In this document: positions 26,861 to 35,489 of the stretch, one piece after another
How positions within the stretch are numbered: position 1 is the first letter of the stretch
How the letters are laid out: each line of letters begins with the position of its first letter
From: a bacterium
Lineage (GTDB): Bacteria > Vulcanimicrobiota > Vulcanimicrobiia > Vulcanimicrobiales > Vulcanimicrobiaceae
DNA length: 64,000 bases
Assembly (NCBI GenBank): GCA_021832345.1
Contig: JAKBKY010000009.1
Span: 12,671 to 76,670 of the forward strand
Reading direction: 5' to 3'
The notes under the pieces: generated by a model
Told to the model about the DNA's origin: nothing
Database searches by the model: none
What the model saw: only the letters and a program-made list of their open reading frames with translations
Translations under genes and position numbers: made by a program

Positions 26861-27265
26861 GTGTTCTCGCGTTTTAGTGCCGCCTCGCGTCGCGTGCTTC
26901 GGACAGCGGAGCAAGAGTGCCGCAACCATAATCATTACTATCTCGGAGCGGAACACCTGTTGGAGGGTCTCTTGCAGGAACGCGATCCGGCAGTTCTTGA
27001 CGCCTTGCGCGCCTCGCAGATCGACATCGGTGAGGCTCATGCTGAGGTCCGCCGCTCGCTTGGTACCGGCGACGAACGCTCCTGGGAGGGGATCCTCGTG
27101 ACTCCACGCCTGCGCAAGATCGTGACGCTCGCCGAAGAGCGAGCCGGTGATCTGCCGGTCGAGCCCTTGCACCTCTATGAGGCCCTGCGTGCGGAGGGAG
27201 GCGGGCTTGCCGCCGACATCCTGCGCCGTGCGGGACGTCAGCCCAACGCCGGCGGGCAGCTCTAA
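26861..27265 (+). CDS. Stand-alone Clp N-terminal domain protein
   Basis: About 134 residues from a GTG at 26861. FSRFSAASRRVLRTAEQECR, then YLGAEHLLEGLLQER and later VTPRLRKIVTLAEERAGD, PVEPLHLYEALRAEGGG are the two repeats of the Clp-N substrate/adaptor-binding domain, as at the start of ClpC/ClpA. No AAA+ domain follows, so this is a free Clp-N protein. It could act as an adaptor or competitor for a Clp unfoldase. The longer open frame overlaps the tRNA and is not used. It lies 2 bases before the DedA gene. Confidence 0.75.
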   Translation: MFSRFSAASRRVLRTAEQECRNHNHYYLGAEHLLEGLLQERDPAVLDALRASQIDIGEAHAEVRRSLGTGDERSWEGILVTPRLRKIVTLAEERAGDLPVEPLHLYEALRAEGGGLAADILRRAGRQPNAGGQL

Positions 27266-27267
27266 CG

Positions 27268-27888
27268 GTGGAACATCTTGGCGCCGTAGCGCTGGGGCTC
27301 GTCGACCACCTGGGATATGTCGGGCTCTTGGTCACCATGGCCTTGGCCAATATCGGTGCGCCCATCGGCAGCGAGGTCGTCCTTCCGGCGGCCGGTGCGC
27401 TGGTGGCGACCGGACACCTCTCGAACCTCTGGATCACCATTGCCGTCGCCGTCGCGGGTGAGCTCCTGGGCGGCACGGTCGGCTATGCGATCGGCCTCTT
27501 CGGCGGTCGCCCCTTCGTCTGGAAGTACGGCGGTTACGTGCGCTTCCATCACGAACAGCTCGCGCGCGCCGATGCCTTCTTCGCGCGGTGGGGAACCTTT
27601 GCGATCTTCATCTGTCGCTTCGTCCCGGTGGTGCGGGGGATCGTCGCGATTCCGGCTGGGATCTCTCGAATGAACCTTGCGGCCTTCTATCTCTGGACCT
27701 TCCTCGGCTCGACGATCTTCTGCGGTGCGCTGATTCTGGCGGGCAACGCCTTCGGACACCATCTCAATCGCATCCTTCCCTTGCTCCACAAGGGAGCCAC
27801 GGCGGTGGTGGCCATCGCCCTGATCGCGGTGGTGGCCGCAATCGCCTACGCGATTCTGCGCGCCCGCGCCCTGCCGAAGACGACGTAG
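27268..27888 (+). CDS. DedA family membrane protein
   Basis: 206 residues from a GTG. The VTT/DedA domain is recognised by APIGSEVVLPAAGALVATG, the GELLGGTVGYAIGLFGGRP segment and FICRFVPVVRGIVAIPAGIS (the conserved Arg in RFVPVVRG). Several membrane helices. DedA proteins are lipid (undecaprenyl-phosphate or phospholipid) flippases. It precedes uvrC. Confidence 0.9.
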   Translation: MEHLGAVALGLVDHLGYVGLLVTMALANIGAPIGSEVVLPAAGALVATGHLSNLWITIAVAVAGELLGGTVGYAIGLFGGRPFVWKYGGYVRFHHEQLARADAFFARWGTFAIFICRFVPVVRGIVAIPAGISRMNLAAFYLWTFLGSTIFCGALILAGNAFGHHLNRILPLLHKGATAVVAIALIAVVAAIAYAILRARALPKTT

Positions 27889-27926
27889 GCCAGATCCCTA
27901 CGCCTGCGCGAACCACGCAGGCACGT

Positions 27927-29813
27927 ATGCAGTCTCCGCCGAGCACGCTTGCCGACCTCCGTCAAACGTTGAGCCGGATCCCGGCCTTGCCGGGCGTCTA
28001 CCTCATGATGGGCCGCGAGAACGAGATTCTCTACATCGGCAAAGCCATTTCGCTACGCCATCGCGTTCGCTCGTACTTCCAGGAGCATGCCGTCCTCCAT
28101 CCTCGCACCGCGGCGATGGTGGAACGCGTCGTCGGCGTGCGAACCATCGTGGTCAGCAACGAGGTCGAAGCGCTGATTCTCGAAGCCGATCTCGTCAAGC
28201 GGCATCAACCGCCGTACAACGTGCGCTTGCGCGACGACAAGCGGTTCCCGTATTTAAAGGTGACGAACGAGCCGTTCCCGCGGGTCGTCTTTACGAGAAT
28301 GCCGCAAGACGACGGTGCGCGCTACTTTGGACCCTACACGAACGCCCACGACCTGCGCGAACTCATCGATCTCGTGCGCCGGGTGTTTCCACTTCGAACC
28401 TGTCGCGAGCCGATCGACGGTCGCCGTCCGCGACCCTGCCTGCAGTATCACATCAAACGTTGCTTGGCGCCCTGCGTCGGGTACCAAACGCAGGGCGATT
28501 ACGATGCCACCGTCTCCGAGGTCGTGCTCTTCCTCAATGGAAAGCAAGAGATGCTGATGCGTCGGCTGCAAGCCGAGATGGCGCAGGCGGCGCAGGAACT
28601 CAACTTCGAAGGGGCGGCTCGCCTGCGCGATCGGATCGTGGCAGTGCATCGGCTGAGCGAGCGCCAGAAGGTCGTATGGCGTTCGCGCTTGGACATGGAT
28701 CTGATCGCGGCCGCTCGCGCGCAGGGGCAGGCCTGCGTCGAGGTCTTTCTGGTGCGAGGCGGCAAGCTCATCGGCCAGGAGCACTTCATGCTCGACGGTG
28801 TGCAGGAGGAGAGCGACGACGTGCTCTTTGCAGCCTTCGCGCAACAGTTCTATGCGGCGCGCAGCAGCGGCATGCAGCAGGAGGGCGTTCCGAAAGAGAT
28901 CCTGATCGCCGCTCATCCTGCGCAGGAGCCGCTCATCGAAACGTGGCTGAGCCGGCGCAAAGGCACTCGAGTTCGGATCCTGGTCCCGCAGCGCGGACCG
29001 CGGGCGGAGTACCTGCGCCTCGTGCAACGCAATGCCCAGGCTCATCTGGCGGCGTTTCTTGCACATCAAGAGGTGCAGGATAGCGCGCAGGCGCGTGCGC
29101 TGACGGAACTTGCGGATGCCCTGGAGCTGCCCGGGATCCCACGGCGCATCGAGTGCTACGATATCTCCAACATTCAAGGTACCAATGCGGTCGCCTCGAT
29201 GGTCGTCTTCGTCGAAGGGCGCGCGCGCAAGAGCGAGTATCGCAAATTCAAGATTCAGTACGATCGCGGCCCCAATGATTTCGCGATGATGCAGGAGGCT
29301 CTGCGCCGGCGGCTGCGGTACCTGCGGCGCGGGCCGGGCGAGCCTGCCGCCGGTCAGATCGCCAAACGTGAGAAGTTCGAACGGCGTCCGGATCTCTTGC
29401 TGATCGATGGCGGGAAGGGACAGCTTCAGGCGGTGGTCGAGATCCTCAACGAGCTCGACCTTGCCGGTATCCCGGTCGCCGGTCTTGCCAAGGAACACGA
29501 ATGGCTCTTTGTGCCCGGGCAGGCCGAGCCGATCGTACTCGCTCCCAACTCCGCTGCGCTCCACCTGGTGATGCGATTGCGCGACGAAGCCCATCGCTTC
29601 GCGGTGACCTTTCATCGTCAGCGGCGCGGGCGCGCGATGGTACGCTCGGCCTTGGACGAACTCGCAGGGGTCGGGCCGATTCGCAAGAAGCGACTCTTGG
29701 CGGAGTTTGGATCGGCGTCCGGTCTGCAACGGGCCAGCGTCGAGGCGATCGCCGCTTTGCCAGGTTTCACCCCGTCGCTCGCGGCGCGTATCAAAGCTGC
29801 GTTAGGAGAGTAA
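27927..29813 (+). CDS. uvrC: Excinuclease ABC subunit C
   Basis: 628 residues from MQSPPSTLADL. GIY-YIG nuclease at the N-terminus (PGVYLMMGRENEILYIGKA), a Cys-rich linker (CLQYHIKRCLAPCVG), UVR motif (LNFEGAARLRDRI), RNase H-like second nuclease (ECYDISNIQGTNAVASMVVF; LLIDGGKGQL) and a C-terminal HhH pair. It makes both incisions around DNA lesions held by UvrB. uvrA and uvrB are not in the window. The open frame extends far upstream over dedA in another frame and is not coding there. Confidence 0.96.
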   Translation: MQSPPSTLADLRQTLSRIPALPGVYLMMGRENEILYIGKAISLRHRVRSYFQEHAVLHPRTAAMVERVVGVRTIVVSNEVEALILEADLVKRHQPPYNVRLRDDKRFPYLKVTNEPFPRVVFTRMPQDDGARYFGPYTNAHDLRELIDLVRRVFPLRTCREPIDGRRPRPCLQYHIKRCLAPCVGYQTQGDYDATVSEVVLFLNGKQEMLMRRLQAEMAQAAQELNFEGAARLRDRIVAVHRLSERQKVVWRSRLDMDLIAAARAQGQACVEVFLVRGGKLIGQEHFMLDGVQEESDDVLFAAFAQQFYAARSSGMQQEGVPKEILIAAHPAQEPLIETWLSRRKGTRVRILVPQRGPRAEYLRLVQRNAQAHLAAFLAHQEVQDSAQARALTELADALELPGIPRRIECYDISNIQGTNAVASMVVFVEGRARKSEYRKFKIQYDRGPNDFAMMQEALRRRLRYLRRGPGEPAAGQIAKREKFERRPDLLLIDGGKGQLQAVVEILNELDLAGIPVAGLAKEHEWLFVPGQAEPIVLAPNSAALHLVMRLRDEAHRFAVTFHRQRRGRAMVRSALDELAGVGPIRKKRLLAEFGSASGLQRASVEAIAALPGFTPSLAARIKAALGE

Positions 29814-29814
29814 C

Positions 29815-30183
29815 TTGAACCTCTTGTTACGTTTCATCATCAATGCCATCGCGCTCTATCTCATCGCGAAGTTCGTTCCTGGCTTCAATCACCAGATCGG
29901 CGTCTGGTCCGCACTCATCGCCGCCTTGGTCTTCGGCATCGTGAACATGCTGCTGGGCCCAATTCTGCGGCTCCTCTCGGCTCCCATCACGTGGTTGACG
30001 CACGGCCTCTTCTCGGTCGTCATCAACTTCGTGCTCTTCTGGGTCATGACGTTGTTCGTGCCGGCCTTGCGTGCGACCGGCGAAACGATCGCCCCGTGGG
30101 TGGCCTACCTGATCGGTGCGATCATCATGATGATCGTCTCGACGCTCGTGCAGCAGTCCGCGCGAACGGAATCGGGAGCCTAG
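29815..30183 (+). CDS. Phage holin family 4 / DUF360-like small membrane protein
   Basis: 122 residues, four hydrophobic helices with the pattern RFIINAIALYLIAKFVPGF, VNMLLGPILRLLSAPITWLT, VINFVLFWVMTLFVPALR and YLIGAIIMMIVSTLV. This matches the widespread YvlD/holin-4 type family of unknown role. The start is a TTG at 29815 preceded by TAGGAGAG, one base after the uvrC stop. Confidence 0.8.
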   Translation: MNLLLRFIINAIALYLIAKFVPGFNHQIGVWSALIAALVFGIVNMLLGPILRLLSAPITWLTHGLFSVVINFVLFWVMTLFVPALRATGETIAPWVAYLIGAIIMMIVSTLVQQSARTESGA

Positions 30184-30341
30184 ACCGGCGTCCTGAGGCT
30201 TATCCGGCGTCTGGGCGTAGGCCGAAGGAACGGCGCGGACGCCGGATAATCCAGCCGCAATGATCGTCGCACCGGTTCGTTGCCGGCCGGCGCGTGGGAT
30301 GCCTACGCCCGAAGGGTAGTGCAACCGTTCTTGGTACGCCG

Positions 30342-30350
30342 TGGTATACT
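30342..30350 (+). promoter_or_regulatory. Extended -10 promoter of tmRNA
   Basis: TGGTATACT is an extended -10 element (TGn plus TATACT), 11 bases before the mature 5' end of tmRNA. No strong -35 is visible, as is usual for extended -10 promoters. RNase P would trim the short leader. Confidence 0.6.
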
Positions 30351-30361
30351 GAGATGTCCGC

Positions 30362-30717
30362 GGGGCTGAGTTAGGTTCGACGAGGAGATCCGCGGTCGGT
30401 GTCAGCAAGCGGAGTTGCGAGCCCTCCTAAAACGATCGCAACGGCAATATCTGCCAATAACCAATACGCACTGGCTGCCTAATCTAGGTTAGCCACGGGT
30501 AGTGGGGGAGTCGGCCCGAACCGCCTCGCTTACCCGCCATAAACTCGGGCTGGTACTTCGGTGTGATCCGGCCGTGGTACGAGATCAAGGATCTGCTGCG
30601 AACGGTAATCCTCGTCTTAAGGAGTCCGTTCGAGTAAGACAAATTTAAGACTGAGCTTGGAGAACGCACCGGCTAGGCTGCTCGGACTCGGGGGGCGGTT
30701 CCCCGACAGCTCCACCA
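30362..30717 (+). ncRNA. ssrA: tmRNA (SsrA)
   Basis: GGGGCTG at the 5' end pairs with CAGCTCC at 30707-30713, followed by A-CCA (encoded). The 5' TTAGGTTCGACG and the 3' T-arm-like end close the tRNA-like domain. The tag frame runs from 30438 to 30482 (GCA resume codon to TAA) and encodes ATAISANNQYALAA; the ALAA end is the classic protease signal. With SmpB it frees stalled ribosomes and tags the unfinished protein. One-piece form, 356 bases, in the normal range. Confidence 0.96.
30438..30482 (+). other. tmRNA proteolysis-tag reading frame
   Basis: Fourteen codons plus TAA inside ssrA: ATAISANNQYALAA. The resume codon GCA is inferred from the frame and the usual Ala start of tags. Confidence 0.85.
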
Positions 30718-30723
30718 CGTGGG

Positions 30724-30754
30724 AAGCCAATCCATCAAGGATTGGCTTCTTTTT
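30724..30754 (+). terminator. Intrinsic terminator of tmRNA
   Basis: AAGCCAATCC (30724-30733), loop ATCAA and GGATTGGCTT (30739-30748), followed by CTTTTT. A strong 10-bp stem with a U-tract, 7 bases after the tmRNA CCA. Confidence 0.93.
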
Positions 30755-31077
30755 ACATGTGTCTGGTCGCGCCATGTGCGGCCGGCGCCGTGTGGGGTTC
30801 GCAACGGAGTCTCACACCAATCCTAGGTGACGCCTACCTGGGAATGTTCATGAAACAGACGCCCATTGGTGTTAAGGGCGCCTGATACATCCAGGCACTC
30901 GTCTTGAACCCTCGGAGGACGCGCCTGCTTCGTCGTGTGCTTAGTCACAGATCACGTTGTATATGCTCCCTCGTACTCTCCTCGCATCTGCATTCTCCGA
31001 GCGCCCAATCCTAGTACCTAGATGTATCGAGGCGTCCTTAAGAGGATGCACTTGCCGACGGTCGTATTCGCGAGCAG
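30755..31077. other. Intergenic region without a recognised gene
   Basis: This stretch between the tmRNA terminator and the HAD gene shows no supported coding frame. A minus-strand open frame over 30941-31414 is a shadow of the HAD gene and has no recognisable domain. A promoter for the HAD gene is expected here but I see no convincing pair of hexamers. Confidence 0.5.
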
Positions 31078-31746
31078 ATGGGCCGACTTCGAGCGCTCCA
31101 AGCAGTGCTCTTGGATCTCGATGGGACGTTGACCGATCCGTATGACGGCATCTCGCGATCGATTCGCTACGCGATGGAAACCGTGGGCAAGCCGCTGCCG
31201 AGTCCCTTGGATCTGCGCTGGTGCATCGGGCCGCCGATGCGGGCCTCGTTCTTGGAGTTGTGCGATGGCGAGCGTGAACTCGTCGAGCCTGCCGTGGAGG
31301 CCTATCGCCGGCGTTTCGCGGCGATTGGAATCTACGAGAATCGTGTTTATCCAGGCGTGACGGCGATGCTCGGCCGGCTTGCCGCAACGCTGCTGCTCGT
31401 CGTATGCACATCAAAGCCGACGATCTACGCGCAGCGAATTCTAGAACACTTTGCCTTGCGGGAGTTCTTCGCGGCGGTTTACGGCAGCGAGCTTGACGGT
31501 ACCCGGGCGGATAAATGCGAACTCATCAGGTTCGTGCTCGAGCGAGAGCCTTTTGCGGCGACGCGGCTCGCAATGCTGGGGGATCGCGAGCATGACATGA
31601 TAGGTGCGCTGGGCAACGGCGTGGCTGCCTTTGGGGCGCTGTGGGGATATGGCTCTCCAGATGAATTGACCCGAGCCCAGGCCGTGAGGCTCTTCCGCGA
31701 TCCGGTGGAGGTCACGGTCCAGGCGCTCACCCTATCGTCGCGTTAA
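31078..31746 (+). CDS. HAD-superfamily hydrolase, phosphoglycolate phosphatase-like
   Basis: 222 residues. HAD motif I VLLDLDGTLTD (nucleophile Asp), motif II VVCTSKP, motif III Lys in ADKCELI and motif IV MLGDREHDMIGA are all present, with a helical cap after motif I. This is the Gph/PpaX-like subgroup acting on small phosphate esters; substrate unknown. Its 3' end overlaps the convergent gene by 4 bases. Confidence 0.88.
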   Translation: MGRLRALQAVLLDLDGTLTDPYDGISRSIRYAMETVGKPLPSPLDLRWCIGPPMRASFLELCDGERELVEPAVEAYRRRFAAIGIYENRVYPGVTAMLGRLAATLLLVVCTSKPTIYAQRILEHFALREFFAAVYGSELDGTRADKCELIRFVLEREPFAATRLAMLGDREHDMIGALGNGVAAFGALWGYGSPDELTRAQAVRLFRDPVEVTVQALTLSSR

Positions 31747-32195
31747 AATTGGTCCCACGGTCCCCAGGGATAGTATGGCGAGATCCAGCCGGGTGATCCC
31801 ATAAGCCCGAAGTCGCCGAAGCCGCCGTAGCCGAAACCGAAGTACGGCATGACGCCGACGGGTTGCATATACCCATAGCGCCGGTACGGGGTATCGATCT
31901 CGTTCGCGTGGAGGACGCCGTGCCTTTCGACGCCGAGGATCGTGACCTTCATGCCCGGTCGCAACGTGAGGCCGGTCGGGTTGATGATCGTCCCTTGGTG
32001 GAGTTTCACGGCATCGACGTTGCCGTTCTTCTTGATGACGTGCATCGTATACCGGCCGTTGAAATAGGTGACCGTGCCCTTGAGCGTAACTTGACCGGGA
32101 ACCGCCGCCGTAGCGGGCGCCGCCGCAATCCCTGCGGCAAGGCACGCCCCCAGCGCGAGCCCGGGCACTAACCGCAACATTCTGTTCATCGTCAT
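31743..32195 (-). CDS. Secreted protein with OB-like N-terminal part and Gly/Tyr/Pro-rich tail
   Basis: About 150 residues from MTMNRMLRLVP (GAGGGA ribosome site just upstream; the open frame begins 12 codons earlier). Signal peptide with AxA site (APATAA). The mature part VTLKGTVTYFNGRYTMHVIK, VKLHQGTIINPTGLTLRPGM and KVTILGVERHGVLHANEID looks like a small OB/DUF5666-type beta-barrel. The last 50 residues are rich in Gly, Tyr, Pro and Trp. No known function. Confidence 0.65.
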   Translation of the reverse strand: MTMNRMLRLVPGLALGACLAAGIAAAPATAAVPGQVTLKGTVTYFNGRYTMHVIKKNGNVDAVKLHQGTIINPTGLTLRPGMKVTILGVERHGVLHANEIDTPYRRYGYMQPVGVMPYFGFGYGGFGDFGLMGSPGWISPYYPWGPWDQF

Positions 32196-32240
32196 TCCCT
32201 CTGTCGTGAATATACCCAGGAATGGCGACAAAAGTGGTGG

Positions 32241-32528
32241 TTATCCAAGCGTAACGTGGAGGAATGCCTCCACCAGCGCCCATGCCTGCTTGGATGCTCC
32301 GGCGTGAAACGAGGCGCGTGCGTCGCAGTTGAAACCGTGATCGGCCTGCGAGAAGGCGTCTGCCACCGCGCGGTAGGCCTCGGGCGGGATGTGCGCGTCT
32401 TTGCCGCCCCAGAACATCAGAATCGGAGCGTGCTGATGCGCCGTCAGCGGGAGGAGATCGGGCGCGATGCCGCCGGCGTAGTAGAACACGAGCGTTCCCT
32501 GCAGCAGATCTGCCGCGCAGCTCTTCAT
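32241..32528 (-). pseudogene. Dienelactone hydrolase C-terminal remnant
   Basis: 95 codons match only the C-terminal third of dienelactone hydrolases: PILMFWGGKDAHIPPEAY holds the catalytic Asp, DHGFNCDARASFHAGASKQA the catalytic His. The nucleophile Cys region and the first half are missing, and the stretch normally between VADAFSQ and DHGFNCD is deleted too. Upstream in-frame sequence is Pro/Ala-rich and unlike the family. I therefore call it a truncated relic; an expressed short protein cannot be excluded. Confidence 0.65.
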
Positions 32529-32629
32529 GGGCTTCGGGCGATGCGCGGCCCCGACTTCGTCGGTTTCGGCGGCCTTCGGCAGGGTCGGTGTGCGTGCGGT
32601 CCCAATGGGAGCGGGGAGGAGCCTGTTGC

Positions 32630-32980
32630 ATGAATCTTCTCGTAACGGTCGACACGATCCACTGGGCGTTTGCGTTCCTGCTCTTGCTCTGTGCGCTCCT
32701 CTTCGGTTGGGTACAGATGGGACGGCGCGTGATGGTGGCGCTCATCGGTATTCAAGTGTTGATCGGCGTCGTCTTTGCCGGGCTCATCGGCCGGCCGCCG
32801 ATGCTCATCATTTGGCACATCCTCTTCGCATTGCTGGCGATGGGCGCGTATATCGCCGGTCGTCGTTTGGGGGCGGGCTCGAAGTCTCGCGTGATCCCCA
32901 TGCTCTTCTCGTTGCTCGGCTTGCTGTTGCTCGTGCTGACGGCCTACGTCGGTTTGAAGATGCACGGGCGGATCGCATAG
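32630..32980 (+). CDS. Small four-helix membrane protein
   Basis: 116 residues from ATG 32630, preceded by GGGGAGGAG. Four hydrophobic segments: WAFAFLLLLCALLFGWVQM, MVALIGIQVLIGVVFAGLIG, MLIIWHILFALLAMGAYIAG and VIPMLFSLLGLLLLVLTAYVG. His12 and the WH pair in IIWHI could be functional in a redox or heme protein, but that is speculation. No family recognised. Confidence 0.65.
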   Translation: MNLLVTVDTIHWAFAFLLLLCALLFGWVQMGRRVMVALIGIQVLIGVVFAGLIGRPPMLIIWHILFALLAMGAYIAGRRLGAGSKSRVIPMLFSLLGLLLLVLTAYVGLKMHGRIA

Positions 32981-33049
32981 CCACGCAGGCACGCGTGTGC
33001 ATCGCGGCGGCATGAATCCTCGGCGTACGCGTGGAACCTCGGGGGCAAC

Positions 33050-33574
33050 GTGAAAGCCTCTCGTGCGCTCCTCTTGATTATCCTGCTGGCGATCGTCGCG
33101 ATCGCCGCGTGGTGGCTGTTCTCACGTCACGCGCGCAGCCCGGTCGCCTCGCAGATCTCGATCTATTACACGAAGATGGATGGGAACACCGAGGGCACTT
33201 GGAACGTTTCGATGCGCCCGCAGCAGCCCGGCGAGAGCGCACGTGAGCACCTCCACAACGCCGTCCTCTATGCGGCCGTGCAAGCCGTCGTCGGCCCACC
33301 AAGCGAGATCGACGCCATTCACTTCCCTCCCGGCACACACGTTCGCTCCGTTCACGTTGCTGGTTCAACGGCGCTTGTCGACCTCTCCAAACAGGTCGAT
33401 AACGGCCCCGGTGGGACATTCGCCGAGAACGGCGAGTTTAAAGCTCTGGTGTATACGTTGACGGCCTTGCCGGGCATCTCCGCCGTTCAGGTGACCGTCG
33501 ACGGCCAACGTCTCGAAACGCTCCCGGGAGGACACCTTGCGCTGAATGAGCCGTTACGTCGCTCGGATTGGTAG
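33050..33574 (+). CDS. GerMN domain membrane-anchored protein
   Basis: 174 residues from a GTG. One N-terminal membrane helix (LLLIILLAIVAIAAWWLF), then a GerMN domain: ISIYYTKMDGNTEGTW, LHNAVLYAAVQAVVGPPS, IHFPPGTHVRSVHVAGSTAL and VDLSKQ. GerMN proteins occur with cell-wall hydrolases; here the gene overlaps the amidase gene by 29 bases, which supports a shared envelope role. Confidence 0.82.
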   Translation: MKASRALLLIILLAIVAIAAWWLFSRHARSPVASQISIYYTKMDGNTEGTWNVSMRPQQPGESAREHLHNAVLYAAVQAVVGPPSEIDAIHFPPGTHVRSVHVAGSTALVDLSKQVDNGPGGTFAENGEFKALVYTLTALPGISAVQVTVDGQRLETLPGGHLALNEPLRRSDW

Positions 33575-35489
33575 CGCGCTTGCGCTAGCACTAGCCATCC
33601 TGCCGATGCTGGGCGGGAGCGCTGCGGCCACGCCGTCGCGTACCTACGTCTTCGGCGGGCGTTCCTATACGTTCACACAACTCAACGACTCCCGCGGTCA
33701 CATCGCCGTGGCAGCGCGAGACCCCGGCTTGCAGGCATTGCTCGGCGCCATCGGTGCGGTGATGACTTGGCAGCCCGGCCAACGCTATGTGCTCATTACC
33801 ACCGCGCAGCCGACCATCGTCAGCTTCTCGGTCGGCTCGACGAGCTACGATGTCGGCCCAGCTTCGGCGCAGGCGAGCTTTGCGCCGTTCCGGATGGGTG
33901 GGCGCGTCTATCTCCCGCTCCGCGAACTGCTGCACTCGCTCTACCTTGCTCCGGTACGCGATGGCCCCGATCTCTTGCTGCAGCCGCAGCTCGGACAGAT
34001 CAACGTCGTGGCTGACGGCAATCGCACGAAGATCGAGGCGCACGCCGCGATCCCGCTGCACGCTCACCTCCAAGAGCGTACGCCGACTCGGCTCGACTAT
34101 CGTTTCAATGGGGTCGGCTCAACCCTGGCGCCGCTCCGAACCATCGCCGCAGGCGGCGTGAAGTCGATTCGCGTGATCCCCGGCGGCACTCCCCGTGCGC
34201 CTTGGACGCGCGTGGTGGTCACCTTGCAGCCGGGCGCTCGCTATGGCCCGGCGCGCAGCCATGACGGTGCGCTCGTATTGTCGATCGTCGCTCCGGCGGG
34301 AGCGCAGCTCGCGCAGGCGGGAGCGTCCTCGTATCCGCAAGCGCAACCGGCGGCGCCGGAACCGGCGGCGCCCCTCTACGCCACGGCCGCACCTTATGTT
34401 CCTATCGGCGCAACTCCCGCTCCCGTTCTGCCGGCGCGTGCGCAGGTCACCTCGTTGAACGCATCGCCCGCGCCCGACGGCAGCTTTACGCTGCGCGTCG
34501 CCGTCACCGGCGCCGCAACGTATGCCTGGCATCGGCTCCGGCCGCCCGATAATCGCTTCTGGATCGATCTGCACAATACGCAGCTTGCAACGCCGCCCTT
34601 CGACGCACCGATGCAGAGCGTGGTCACCGACGTGCGCGTGAGTCAAATCGATCCCACGACCGTTCGGATCGCACTCTCGGTTGCCGGCCCCAAGAGCATC
34701 GAGGTCGTCTCAACGCCGGCCGGGGTGCGCATCGCAGTTGCGTCCATCGACGAGATGCCGGGCTTGGCGATGGATGGAGTCGGCAGTATCGGTGGCGCAC
34801 CGATCGTCGCCCAAGTTCCTCCGGCCGGCGCGCAGACTCCCGGCTGGCAGTTTGGCGGTGCCTCCACCTATGTCGCGACCAATCCCCGGCTGATCGTCAT
34901 CGATCCGGGCCACGGCGGCAGCGATCGCGGCGCCGTTCATGACGGCGTCGCCGAAGCTACGCTCACGCTGAAGATGGCCAAGCGCCTGCGCGCGGTTCTG
35001 CTGGCGCGCGGCTGGGAAGTGAAGATGACCCGAACCAAAGACGTCGACGTGTATAAGCCCTACGATACCGCCGAACAAGAACTGCAGGCGCGCGACGATA
35101 TCGCCAATCAAGCCGGCGCTCTGCTCATGGTCAGCATCCACTGCAACAGCTACTACAATCCGGGCCCCAATGGAACGACGACCTACTACGCCAAACCGAT
35201 CGACAAACCGTTGGCTGAAGATATTCAGAACGTGCTCGGACGGACCTTAGGCACGAAGAACGACGGCATCGTTAAGAGCCACCTCTATATTCCGCTGCAC
35301 GCACACATGCCGGCGGTCCTCGTGGAGACCGCCTTTCTCTCCAATCCGCACGATTTCGCATTGTTGACCGATCCTGCGTGGCGCGAGAAGTTGGCCTTGG
35401 GCATCGCCGACGGCATCGCCGACTATGCCGGTTCTCCACCACCGCCCGCATCGCAGAATCAGTCGTCCCAGTCCTCCGATCACCCGTGA
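33546..35489 (+). CDS. N-acetylmuramoyl-L-alanine amidase with copper-amine-oxidase-N and AMIN-like domains
   Basis: 647 residues with a signal peptide (AxA site near 27). Residues about 30-150 form a Cu_amine_oxidN1-like domain, 155-250 and 300-400 are AMIN-like beta regions with a Pro/Ala linker between. Residues about 448-625 are Amidase_3: VIDPGHGGSDRGAV (zinc His456), the Glu in VAEATLTLKMAKRL (Glu470), SIHCNSYYN (His) and VETAFLSN (catalytic Glu). It cleaves the amide between muramic acid and the peptide, mainly at septa. It is followed by murI with a 4-base overlap. Confidence 0.92.
   Translation: MSRYVARIGSALALALAILPMLGGSAAATPSRTYVFGGRSYTFTQLNDSRGHIAVAARDPGLQALLGAIGAVMTWQPGQRYVLITTAQPTIVSFSVGSTSYDVGPASAQASFAPFRMGGRVYLPLRELLHSLYLAPVRDGPDLLLQPQLGQINVVADGNRTKIEAHAAIPLHAHLQERTPTRLDYRFNGVGSTLAPLRTIAAGGVKSIRVIPGGTPRAPWTRVVVTLQPGARYGPARSHDGALVLSIVAPAGAQLAQAGASSYPQAQPAAPEPAAPLYATAAPYVPIGATPAPVLPARAQVTSLNASPAPDGSFTLRVAVTGAATYAWHRLRPPDNRFWIDLHNTQLATPPFDAPMQSVVTDVRVSQIDPTTVRIALSVAGPKSIEVVSTPAGVRIAVASIDEMPGLAMDGVGSIGGAPIVAQVPPAGAQTPGWQFGGASTYVATNPRLIVIDPGHGGSDRGAVHDGVAEATLTLKMAKRLRAVLLARGWEVKMTRTKDVDVYKPYDTAEQELQARDDIANQAGALLMVSIHCNSYYNPGPNGTTTYYAKPIDKPLAEDIQNVLGRTLGTKNDGIVKSHLYIPLHAHMPAVLVETAFLSNPHDFALLTDPAWREKLALGIADGIADYAGSPPPPASQNQSSQSSDHP

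Noticed and set aside
28254-29729. 491-codon open frame opposite uvrC
   Set aside because: Shadow of uvrC; no recognisable domain.
30941-31414. Minus-strand frame upstream of and over the HAD gene
   Set aside because: No domain, no ribosome site, overlaps a gene with all four HAD motifs.
32525-33013. Minus-strand open frame over the small membrane protein gene
   Set aside because: His/Arg/Glu-rich shadow; the plus strand has a ribosome site and four membrane helices.
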